Shown piece by piece: positions 36,821 through 44,919 of a DNA stretch of 64,000 nt; within the stretch, counting starts at the first letter, position 1; each line of letters begins with the position of its first letter. A program made the position numbers and the translations under genes. The DNA is from JAGTVG01 sp964389805. GTDB taxonomy: Bacteria > Bacteroidota > Bacteroidia > Cytophagales > Cyclobacteriaceae. Location: positions 1-64,000 of the forward strand of contig CAYMFU010000019.1 of NCBI GenBank assembly GCA_964389805.1, in the 5' to 3' direction. Below the pieces are notes generated by a model, which made no database searches, was not told the DNA's origin, and saw nothing but the letters and a program-made list of their open reading frames with translations.

Positions 36821-38981
36821 ATAATATTAATGCCGCTGCTGCTGATATGGTTCTTACCTTCAACCTGTTCCAAGCTCTTGATATTACCCCACTTTTCAGA
36901 ATAATTATTTGATCATCTATCTCAGTCTCTACTTTTAATAATGCCTTCATGCTTCGTTCAAGACCCCCACTCTTATTCCTTCTCATCCATACCCTTCGGT
37001 GCTCTTCCAAAAACGATGAATAATCCACCTTCATCTTTTCCAGATATTGGATCTTCTGATCTCGCGACATATCCATTCCCTTCTCAGTATAATATTTCAA
37101 GGCTGCTCCCACCCGAATTAAGGCCATTGCATTTTTAAACTCATCCCTGATCAATTTGGATTCCGCATTTTGCATATCTGATTCATCGAGCTCTTGTTCA
37201 AGAGCATCCAGGTAATTTAACAACTCATTATACATAAAAGGATTCCGCAACTTGAATCGTTCATGAATTATTTCTGCCAGTCCCTCCGGGGCTAAACTTT
37301 CAAAAGTGGATGGAAAAGAATTTAATATGGTCTGATACATAACCTGGTCCATCAAACCTAACTTAAAACCCAGATTGATCAGAGTCATATTGGGTGCAAG
37401 GATTTCTTCAAATTGATTATATCTTCCTAATCCAAAGGTATAGGAACCCATTTTTTCATTCGTATCCTCATAAACAAAAACATCCAAATAGTTTGTGATT
37501 AAGGATTCGTTATAGCTGCCAACATTCCAACTCAATCCACCACCAACAACGAATCCGGCATAACTGACCGGAAGGTATTGCCAATGACCCATATCGCCCC
37601 AGTCAGTAACCAACATTCCAATAGCGCCATGTTTCAGACCGCTTTTCACAGCATTTAAGATATTACCCACCATATTATTTGTTCGGCCACCAATGGAAGT
37701 CCAGCTGCTTGTACCTGAGCATACAATAAAATCAAGTCCTGTTTCCTTAAATTTTAAAGCGTTTTTTTCGAATGGGTATTCAGCTTCATATCCCCAATCC
37801 AGGAGAATAATATCATCAGGGACTTCTGAAACGATCTCCGGGTGCCTTAAAACCACGTCTCCCCACATCATCATTCTCTTATCGTGATCTCTTATAATTT
37901 CATGCACCTTCTTAACGAACTCAAGATACACACTGCCAATACCAATTTCTTCAGCTTTTTCCTGGCTTTTGCAATGTCCGAGTTCGAAAGGTTCATCCAG
38001 GTTAGCATTGAAATAATTTGAGCTGAAATTAGGAATAATATCCCGGGTCATTTCTTCTACAAGCTGTATGCTTCGCGGATCGTATGGATCGATGGTAGAT
38101 TTCATTTTCAAAAAAGGCATCAAACTATACCCATCCGGACATTCAGCCAGATCTGCATATTGATCAGTCTCGAGCCAGGCCATCATATGACCCAGTGAAT
38201 TTTGATTGGGTACCAGGTCTATAAATCTTTTTTTACAGTATTGATCCAATTCCCTGATCTCCTCTCCGGTAATCGGTGTTTCTTTTCCTTTCCATAAGGA
38301 CTCAAAAGAGGGATAAGCAAATGAAAATCCCTCGACATACAACTCCAGATGGTTGTATTTTAGATCGGTTAAAATATCGACAATACCATAGAGGGTTTCC
38401 AAAGTTGGCACTTTATCCCGGCTGATGTCCAACATTGCCCCCCTTATGTTGAGATCCGGATAATCTTCAATTTTCATATTTGGAATAAGGCCTGAATAAA
38501 TTTTATTCAATTGCTTAAGGGTCAATAATCCGTAATAAGCACCTGCCATATCGCTATACAGAATTTCGATAAAATTTGAATTCAATGTAAGGTGGTAACC
38601 TTCCTTGGCAATTTCAGAATTTGGTACGAATCTGATCATACCATTGGATTTATTTACTACGGATTTGTCAAATAACCGATCGAGTATTTCATTTACTTGA
38701 TCCTGTATTAATATCGGTGCACGAAATGATAATTCATCCGGCATTCTAAATAATCCAGGGATCAATTCAACATTATGTGGATAGGGAACCAGATTGATTT
38801 TATAATTTACTAACTCGTCTTCAACCAGGTTGGATGTCAGGCTTGAAGGATCCGGATATTCCCTTTCATTAATTGATTTGCTCAATACACTGTAATATAT
38901 ATTTAATCCAACTACAACTAATATCACCAGCGTAATTAAGGTATAAAATATATACCGGAGTACTTTGAAAAAATAAGACAT
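36819..38981 (-). CDS. Membrane-anchored GH20 beta-N-acetylhexosaminidase-like protein
   Basis: A 720-residue protein anchored by one N-terminal membrane segment (about 8-30; YIFYTLITLVILVVVGLNIY) with no lipobox. The GH20 family's N-terminal alpha/beta domain is followed by the TIM barrel, beginning at LNIRGAMLDISRDKVPTLETL. The D-E pair of the active site is expected in NANLDEPFELG near residue 330. The last 200 residues are helical and not part of the standard barrel. GH20 enzymes remove terminal beta-linked GlcNAc or GalNAc. It lies 26 bases after the NifU-like gene at the end of a metabolic gene row, an unusual place for a glycosidase. Confidence 0.88.
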   Translation of the reverse strand: MSYFFKVLRYIFYTLITLVILVVVGLNIYYSVLSKSINEREYPDPSSLTSNLVEDELVNYKINLVPYPHNVELIPGLFRMPDELSFRAPILIQDQVNEILDRLFDKSVVNKSNGMIRFVPNSEIAKEGYHLTLNSNFIEILYSDMAGAYYGLLTLKQLNKIYSGLIPNMKIEDYPDLNIRGAMLDISRDKVPTLETLYGIVDILTDLKYNHLELYVEGFSFAYPSFESLWKGKETPITGEEIRELDQYCKKRFIDLVPNQNSLGHMMAWLETDQYADLAECPDGYSLMPFLKMKSTIDPYDPRSIQLVEEMTRDIIPNFSSNYFNANLDEPFELGHCKSQEKAEEIGIGSVYLEFVKKVHEIIRDHDKRMMMWGDVVLRHPEIVSEVPDDIILLDWGYEAEYPFEKNALKFKETGLDFIVCSGTSSWTSIGGRTNNMVGNILNAVKSGLKHGAIGMLVTDWGDMGHWQYLPVSYAGFVVGGGLSWNVGSYNESLITNYLDVFVYEDTNEKMGSYTFGLGRYNQFEEILAPNMTLINLGFKLGLMDQVMYQTILNSFPSTFESLAPEGLAEIIHERFKLRNPFMYNELLNYLDALEQELDESDMQNAESKLIRDEFKNAMALIRVGAALKYYTEKGMDMSRDQKIQYLEKMKVDYSSFLEEHRRVWMRRNKSGGLERSMKALLKVETEIDDQIIILKSGVISRAWNRLKVRTISAAAALIL

Positions 38982-39007
38982 GATTAAAAAATTTATATGA
39001 TCTTACC

Positions 39008-39565
39008 TTAGATCCCCTCAGCTTCAACTGAGCTTACTTCCGGGATCATGGATTTCAATAAGTTTTCAATCCCTGATTTGAGGGTGATCATAGAAGAAGG
39101 ACAACCACTACAGGAGCCTTGCAATAATACCTTCACGACTCCATCTTCAAAGGAATGGAACTCTATTGCCCCACCGTCCTGTTCAACTGCAGGTTTAACA
39201 TATTCTTCTAAAAGAGTTCGTATTCGTATGCTAATCTCTGAATCTTCTTCTGGATCACCTTCAGAGGACGGGCCATCAATAACTACTGGTTCTTTGCTTT
39301 CCAGGTAGTTATGGATAAAATGTTTTAGGCTTTCCTTTATGGTATACCATTCAACATCTTCATTTTTAGTAATGGTAACAAAATTATTCATGATGAAAAT
39401 CCTATCAACATAATCGAACTTGAACAGGGCCTGTGCAAGAGGAGATGTAGCTGCCGAGGCCAAATCAGGATAATCGTATATTTCCCCTTCGGTAACTAAA
39501 AGGTAATTAACGACAAATTTAAGAGAATTCGGGTTTGGGCTTTCTTCAAGATAAATATTAGTCAT
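39008..39565 (-). CDS. Nfu/NifU-type iron-sulfur scaffold protein
   Basis: A 185-residue Fe-S carrier. The N-terminal Nfu domain (about 1-90; IYLEESPNPNSLKFV) resembles that of eukaryotic Nfu1. An acidic linker of about 20 residues follows, then the NifU C-terminal domain (about 112-185) with the cluster-binding GSCSGCPSS motif at Cys152 and Cys155. Such proteins hand 4Fe-4S clusters to client enzymes. It is 51 bases after the symporter gene and 26 bases before GH20, on the same strand. Confidence 0.95.
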   Translation of the reverse strand: MTNIYLEESPNPNSLKFVVNYLLVTEGEIYDYPDLASAATSPLAQALFKFDYVDRIFIMNNFVTITKNEDVEWYTIKESLKHFIHNYLESKEPVVIDGPSSEGDPEEDSEISIRIRTLLEEYVKPAVEQDGGAIEFHSFEDGVVKVLLQGSCSGCPSSMITLKSGIENLLKSMIPEVSSVEAEGI

Positions 39566-39616
39566 AATTAGTCTATTTTCAGGTATTATAATTAAACTAT
39601 TCAGATAGAATTATGT

Positions 39617-40912
39617 TCAGTTCTTATTTCCTACTTTTTCTCCTTCACTACTGGCTATAGTCATGGCAACTGTAGCATCACCACTCACATTTACTACTGT
39701 ACGACACATATCAAGTAACCGGTCTGGTGCTATGATCAGTGCCAGGCCAGCAGCCGGGATTCCGATGGCTTCCAGAACAATAACAAGCATAACCATTCCG
39801 GCTCCGGGTACTCCGGCTGATCCGATGGATGCCAGGGTAGCTGTTAAAACAATCATCAATTGATTTCCTATTGTCAGCTCAATGCCCATCGCCTGGGCAA
39901 TGAATACGGCCGCAACACTTTGGTATAAACTGGTACCATCCATATTTATTGTAGCCCCTAATGGAAGTACGAAACTGGTGACTTCCTCTGAAACGCCAAG
40001 ATTTTCCTCTACACACTCCATTGTTACAGGCAATGTGGCTGAGCTACTGCTCGTGCTGAAAGCCAGCAACTGCGCCTCCCGTATTCCTTTGAAGAACGTT
40101 TTATATTTTACCCTGGTGAAGATCTTGAAAATGGATGGATATATGATCAGGATCATTGCCAGCAGTCCGATAACAACGGTTATTGAATAAACCAGTAATG
40201 CAGATAGAATCTCAAATGCTTTGGAAGGATTATCTCCTGCCAGTTCTACGATCAAAGCTGCCATTAGGGCGAAAACGCCGTAAGGTGCCAGGGCCATAAT
40301 GAAATGTATGATGGTCAGAATAACTTCATTGGCCCCCTTAAAAAATGCCACAACCGTCTTACTCTTATCCTTTGGTACCTTGAGTAGGGCTACTCCAAAT
40401 ATTAGTGAAAAAAATACGACCTGAAGCATATTGTTATTGTTGGATGCGGCATTAAAGAAATTGACAGGCACCATTTTTATCAAAGGATCCAAAGGCCCCT
40501 TTTCTTTCAATTCAACTGCCCTGCCGGTGGTCTCATCAGCTTGTCCGGAATACATCTCCAGGATTTGTTCCCTTGTATCAGACGTGATTACTTGCCCTGG
40601 TTTAATTAAATTTACAGCAAATAAACCAATGGTGGTAGCAATGGCTGTAGTAATAATGTATAAGGCTATGGTTTTAGATCCCATCCGTGACAACTTGGAA
40701 ATATCTCCAAGATTAGCCACGCCAACTATCAGGGAGGCTATGATTAGAGGAACCGCTATCATTTTCAAAGCATTGACGAAAATGACCCCAACTGGTTTTA
40801 TATAATTAATAGTAATGGAAGGTGGAAGGCCACTGAAAATACTGATCAGACCGAAGGATAGACCTAATACAAGTCCAATTACAATTTTACTGTGCAATGG
40901 TAATTTCTTCAT
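39617..40912 (-). CDS. DAACS-family dicarboxylate/amino acid:cation symporter
   Basis: A 431-residue secondary transporter of the GltP/DctA (SLC1-like) family with about eight membrane segments. The serine-rich hairpin STSSSSATLP near residue 290, the substrate-site motif GATINMDGT near 324 and the second hairpin GSAGVPGAG near 368 are all present. It imports glutamate, aspartate or C4 dicarboxylates with H+ or Na+; specificity cannot be told from the sequence. It is 7 bases after aroC, so it belongs to the same transcript. Confidence 0.95.
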   Translation of the reverse strand: MKKLPLHSKIVIGLVLGLSFGLISIFSGLPPSITINYIKPVGVIFVNALKMIAVPLIIASLIVGVANLGDISKLSRMGSKTIALYIITTAIATTIGLFAVNLIKPGQVITSDTREQILEMYSGQADETTGRAVELKEKGPLDPLIKMVPVNFFNAASNNNNMLQVVFFSLIFGVALLKVPKDKSKTVVAFFKGANEVILTIIHFIMALAPYGVFALMAALIVELAGDNPSKAFEILSALLVYSITVVIGLLAMILIIYPSIFKIFTRVKYKTFFKGIREAQLLAFSTSSSSATLPVTMECVEENLGVSEEVTSFVLPLGATINMDGTSLYQSVAAVFIAQAMGIELTIGNQLMIVLTATLASIGSAGVPGAGMVMLVIVLEAIGIPAAGLALIIAPDRLLDMCRTVVNVSGDATVAMTIASSEGEKVGNKN

Positions 40913-40919
40913 AAATCTC

Positions 40920-41996
40920 TTACATAGTGGCTTTGGAATTCAACAGCATATGATCCGTCAGGACAATTGCAGCCATCGCTTCGACAATCGGAACAGCCCT
41001 GGGAACTACACATGGATCATGTCTGCCCTTTCCTTTTACTGTTGTAACCTCGCCTTGAATATCAATACTTTCCTGATCTTTCATTATGGTAGCGACAGGC
41101 TTAAATGCAACCCTGAAGTAAATATCCTGTCCGTTGGATATTCCTCCCTGAACACCCCCGGAAAAGTTCGTTCTTGTTTTAATTTCTTCGCCTTCTTTAT
41201 AAAATATGTCATTGTGATCACTGCCAAACATATTGATCCCTTCAAATCCACTTCCAATATCAAATCCCTTTACGGCATTTATGCTTAACATGGCTTTGCC
41301 AAGATCAGCATGAAGCTTATCAAAAACTGGCTCTCCAATTCCAACTGGAACGCCTGTAATAACCCCGGTTACAATACCTCCAACCGTGTCCTGGTTTTTC
41401 CTGGTCTTGTCGATAAATTCGATCATTTTCTCCGCTATTTCAGGATCCGGGCATCTGACAATATTCTCTTCTGTTTTATCAAGGTCCATTTCATGGTACT
41501 TCTGTTCAAGCATGATCGGACCTACCTGCGATACATAAGCATGTACCTCAATCTCTTTCACGGATAGATATTGTTTGGCGATAGCTCCCGCCGCAACTCT
41601 TGCTGCAGTTTCCCTGGCAGAACTTCTGCCACCACCCCGGAAATCTCTTAATCCATATTTTACCTGATAGGTATAATCGGCGTGCGAGGGACGGAATTTC
41701 TCGGCAATATGACTGTAATCCTTACTCCGTTGATCTGAATTTCTAATTAAGATGGCTATGGGGGAGCCTGTTGTAGATCCTTCAAAAATGCCTGATAAAA
41801 TTTCAGGTATATCACTTTCCTGTCGCTGGGTTGTTATCTTTGATTGTCCCGGTTTTCTTCTATTCAGTTCATTTGTGATTTGCTGCTCATCGATTTTTAA
41901 CCCTGCCGGACATCCGTCAATAACCACACCTATTGCCGGACCATGTGATTCCCCAAATGTAGTAATTCTAAAAACCTGACCGAATGAATTTCCCAT
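40920..41996 (-). CDS. aroC: Chorismate synthase
   Basis: AroC converts 5-enolpyruvylshikimate-3-phosphate to chorismate using reduced FMN. The 358-residue protein starts with MGNSFGQVFRITTFGESHG and shows the three family blocks: GESHGPAIGVVIDGCPAG at 15-32, FRPSHADYTYQVKYGLRDFRGGGRSS (about 102-127; only key residues are quoted), and near the end the arginine-rich KGRHDPCVVPRAVPIVEAM. It begins 3 bases after the BatD stop. The neighbours are not aromatic-pathway genes, so the operon is metabolically mixed. Confidence 0.98.
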   Translation of the reverse strand: MGNSFGQVFRITTFGESHGPAIGVVIDGCPAGLKIDEQQITNELNRRKPGQSKITTQRQESDIPEILSGIFEGSTTGSPIAILIRNSDQRSKDYSHIAEKFRPSHADYTYQVKYGLRDFRGGGRSSARETAARVAAGAIAKQYLSVKEIEVHAYVSQVGPIMLEQKYHEMDLDKTEENIVRCPDPEIAEKMIEFIDKTRKNQDTVGGIVTGVITGVPVGIGEPVFDKLHADLGKAMLSINAVKGFDIGSGFEGINMFGSDHNDIFYKEGEEIKTRTNFSGGVQGGISNGQDIYFRVAFKPVATIMKDQESIDIQGEVTTVKGKGRHDPCVVPRAVPIVEAMAAIVLTDHMLLNSKATM

Positions 41997-41999
41997 GTA

Positions 42000-43454
42000 T
42001 TATCTTTTGAATACCAGGTATATTGAGGCCCCTAACATAACTAAAATAAACAGGTTAGCAAAAGTTTTTATCCATTCATCTTTATGCATGGCTTTGAGTT
42101 GATTGCTTTCTATTTCAATTTGATCATAAAATGATCCCATATCATTTGAGAGTATTACATTATTGCGCTTGCTTTCACCTGTTACATTTACTGTGATTTC
42201 GGATCTTAAGGTGTCATAGGTTTCAGAAGCAGGATTGAAAAAAATCCATTCAAAAAAATTGCTTAAGTCATATTCCCCGGGTTCATTTGGAATGATATAA
42301 TAATTGAAGGTTTTATTTCCTGTTACCCTGTTGTTTCCTCTGTTAATGTTTTGCCTGATATTGGGTGGATAAAATTCCATAATCCTGTTGGTTTCAGTTG
42401 CCGGTCGTTTGATTGCTGAAATGTTTCCTTCTCCAAATACAGTAAATGCATAGCTAAAACTTGTTCCTGTATTCACTCTCTCAGAGCTGATCTCTTCTTT
42501 AAGCCTGTAATTACCAACCGATACTTCTTCTCTTAAAGGATGGGGAGGCAAATTCTTCACCAGAATTACTTTTGGTTTAGTATAGAAGGATTTAAAATCT
42601 TCCTGCCGGCTTCGACCGAAAAAAGAAGGATTTTTGGCCACTTTGTATTTAATCATTTTGAATGGCACCTGCGAAAAGGTGATCGTATCCAGATTCAAGG
42701 GATAATAAGTCGCCTGGTATATTTTGTACTGACTGTATCCCTGATTATTTATGGTGACTGGTTCTCCATTAAGGTTGTCAATATTGAAATTCTCTTCCCA
42801 ACAGTTAGAAGGTTTGATTTCTTTTAAAATTTCAGATAATTGCTTGGCGGGTTCGTAAAACTGAAGGGGTGCCCGGTTGTTATCAGCCACATAAAAAGCC
42901 AGGGTCATTGTAAAACCTTCACCGATGAATACCTCGTCTTTATCAGTAGTCAGGGCAAGGAATGCATCTTCCTCAATATCCACGAATTCCTGAGGTTCAT
43001 TGCGGTTGCTGAAGAAATCATCGAAGGGATCGGCGGAAAAAGGATCCCTGGTCTGCCTCTGTACAGGAGGTCCCACTTTTACTGTTTTTCCGGGAGCGTT
43101 AACTGTCTGACCATTAATTTCCATCGAGAAAGGTTGAATAACATAGGTGCCTTCAGCCTTAGGCATATAGTTCTGGATAATACTTTGCCTCGATGATACC
43201 CTGCCGTTTACAATATTCGTGGATGATGATGAAGAAGTTCCGCGTTTTGCAAATCCAGGAATGTCTGGAAATCCATTATAACTTTTAAGCTGGTCATTTT
43301 CAACGGTAATGGTTATCGTAAACACCTGGTTGAAACCAATTTGGTCTGGTCCCAATTGAATAGATACCTGTTGTGAAAATGCATTCCAACCTATTAATAA
43401 AAATCCCGTAAATATTAATGAGGTAATTCGTCTTATATCTGACAATAATTTCAT
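42000..43454 (-). CDS. batD: BatD-family protein
   Basis: A 484-residue envelope protein of the BatD ('aerotolerance') family. It has an N-terminal signal peptide (SLIFTGFLLIGWNAFSQ), an early VSIQLGPDQIGFNQVFTITITVE sandwich domain, repeated immunoglobulin-like domains, and a C-terminal membrane segment (LFILVMLGASIYLVF, about 465-480). In other Bacteroidota BatD sits in a batABCDE operon with MoxR, none of which is seen here, so this is a solitary copy next to aroC. The function is not settled. Confidence 0.9.
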   Translation of the reverse strand: MKLLSDIRRITSLIFTGFLLIGWNAFSQQVSIQLGPDQIGFNQVFTITITVENDQLKSYNGFPDIPGFAKRGTSSSSSTNIVNGRVSSRQSIIQNYMPKAEGTYVIQPFSMEINGQTVNAPGKTVKVGPPVQRQTRDPFSADPFDDFFSNRNEPQEFVDIEEDAFLALTTDKDEVFIGEGFTMTLAFYVADNNRAPLQFYEPAKQLSEILKEIKPSNCWEENFNIDNLNGEPVTINNQGYSQYKIYQATYYPLNLDTITFSQVPFKMIKYKVAKNPSFFGRSRQEDFKSFYTKPKVILVKNLPPHPLREEVSVGNYRLKEEISSERVNTGTSFSYAFTVFGEGNISAIKRPATETNRIMEFYPPNIRQNINRGNNRVTGNKTFNYYIIPNEPGEYDLSNFFEWIFFNPASETYDTLRSEITVNVTGESKRNNVILSNDMGSFYDQIEIESNQLKAMHKDEWIKTFANLFILVMLGASIYLVFKR

Positions 43455-43603
43455 TTATAATTAACCTTAGTTTAAAAGGATTTACAAAATTAATTTATTA
43501 TTTTTATTAGATGGATATTTTTTAAATATTCCATGTTTTTGCAGGTGTATCAGTCTGTTATGAAATAATAAGTTAAGTTCTTTCTAACCTTAATCAGTAT
43601 GCT

Positions 43604-43789
43604 ATGCTCGAATATGCAAAAATGATCTTGAAAAAAGTCAGTTTCGACCGGAGGTTATTTGAAAAAGAATTAATTAAAGCCCTCAAACTAATTATACCAA
43701 ATGACCTGAAAGAATTTAAAAACTGGTGCTATGATCAGTTTGGCCATATGTATAATGTTATTCTAAATAAGCACCTTTCCCATATATAA
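43604..43789 (+). CDS. Small conserved-looking protein, 61 residues
   Basis: A 61-residue basic protein (MLEYAKMILKKVSFDRRLFEKELIKAL) with a C-terminal WCYDQFGHMYN segment. It resembles a small family of unknown function I associate with Cytophagales-type Bacteroidota, but I cannot verify this here. It is helical in appearance with no signal peptide. It diverges from batD, with a 149-base gap, and lies next to the recO remnant. Confidence 0.6.
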   Translation: MLEYAKMILKKVSFDRRLFEKELIKALKLIIPNDLKEFKNWCYDQFGHMYNVILNKHLSHI

Positions 43790-43909
43790 GTCAGATTACT
43801 CAGGGCTAAAACTAAAATGAGTACTGAATGACCCAAAAGGTCAATCCTGTGAAGGAATGCATCAGGAAAAGCTATGCCAATATGAAATACACAAGGCCAT
43901 AATGGCCAT

Positions 43910-44084
43910 TGAAGAATATTCTCTTTCAATTGGCCTATTGATGTCTTTTAAACCTTCCGGGAAATGAAACAAGAAAATTGTGGGATATAATTTCATGAAC
44001 GAGATCTGAAATTCTTAATGGTTCCATACCGTGTTTTCGGGCATACTTAAATAGGAACTGAAGATGAAATTTAATAAACTTCAC
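43910..44084 (-). pseudogene. Decayed fragment of a second recO copy
   Basis: On the minus strand the sequence VKFIKFHLQFLFKYARKHG, then LRISDLVHEIISHNFLVS, aligns with residues 130-169 of the intact RecO at 50533-51225, including eleven identical residues in a row (FHLQFLFKYAR). Near 43965 the frame shifts by one base; in the shifted frame LKDINRPIEREYSS continues the match to RecO residues 175-188. The nucleotide match is clear over about 175 bases. No start codon context, N-terminal OB domain or C-terminus of RecO remains, so this is a relic, not a gene. It lies between two plus-strand genes. Confidence 0.82.
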
Positions 44085-44146
44085 AGCGATCTGGATTAAT
44101 TGGATTTTTCCTGCTATTTTGGTAAAGAAGAAATATAACACACATA

Positions 44147-44863
44147 ATGAGTATTGATAAAACAAGTGCATTTATTTTGGGCATCTTCCTGTTTCTTGGA
44201 ATGACAGTTTTAGGTTTTATTCTTGGTAAAGCAGCCATTACATTTAAAGAGTACGAACGAACGGTTACGGTTAAAGGATTGTCAGAGCGTGAATACGAAG
44301 CCGATATAGTTATCTGGCCAATTCAATTTACGGAAGCTAAAAATGATCTGGGACAGTTATACCAATCCATTGAATCCAGCACCTCAAAGATCAAAACTTT
44401 CCTGGAAAACAGCGGCTTGAATACAGATGAGATCTCCTATGCTACACCGGCCATTACGGATAAATCAGCTCAGCAATATGGAGGTAGTTCGGTAGTCGAG
44501 TTTCGTTACACAGCACTTCAAACTGTTACAGTGTATACTAAAAATGTTAATTCGGTTCGGAAGATCATGGGTTCTCTATCCGAATTGGGTAAAGAAGGAA
44601 TCGTTTTCACCGGTGGTGATTACCAGTCTCAAACAGAGTATGTATTCACCAAATTAAACGAGGTAAAGCCCGAAATGATTGAAGAAGCCACCAGAAAGGC
44701 AAGAGAAGTTGCCCAGAAATTTGCCACCGACTCCCAAAGTAAACTGGGTAAGATAAAAAAGGCTTATCAGGGACAATTCAGCATATATCCCAGAGATAAG
44801 AATAATCCTCATATTAAAAAAGTGCGCGTAGTTTCTACCATTGAATATTATTTATCCGATTAA
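44147..44863 (+). CDS. SIMPL-domain (DUF541) protein
   Basis: A 238-residue protein with one N-terminal membrane segment (AFILGIFLFLGMTVLGFILGK) followed by a SIMPL/DUF541 domain (about 35-236). The conserved RTVTVKGLSEREYEADIVIWPI opening and the closing RVVSTIEYYL strand are present. The family is periplasmic and membrane-anchored; the bacterial members have been linked to oxidative-stress tolerance, but the role here is unknown. Its start lies about 60 bases past the recO relic and it converges on the TolC gene. Confidence 0.88.
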   Translation: MSIDKTSAFILGIFLFLGMTVLGFILGKAAITFKEYERTVTVKGLSEREYEADIVIWPIQFTEAKNDLGQLYQSIESSTSKIKTFLENSGLNTDEISYATPAITDKSAQQYGGSSVVEFRYTALQTVTVYTKNVNSVRKIMGSLSELGKEGIVFTGGDYQSQTEYVFTKLNEVKPEMIEEATRKAREVAQKFATDSQSKLGKIKKAYQGQFSIYPRDKNNPHIKKVRVVSTIEYYLSD

Positions 44864-44919
44864 ATCAATTTATTTGACATTTGAAAATCTTTCACATCGG
44901 ATGTATGGCTCCGGAATGA

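Noticed and set aside
43735..43929. A 64-residue minus-strand frame next to the recO relic
   Set aside because: It overlaps the end of the small plus-strand gene and the relic edge; its translation does not clearly align with the RecO C-terminus.
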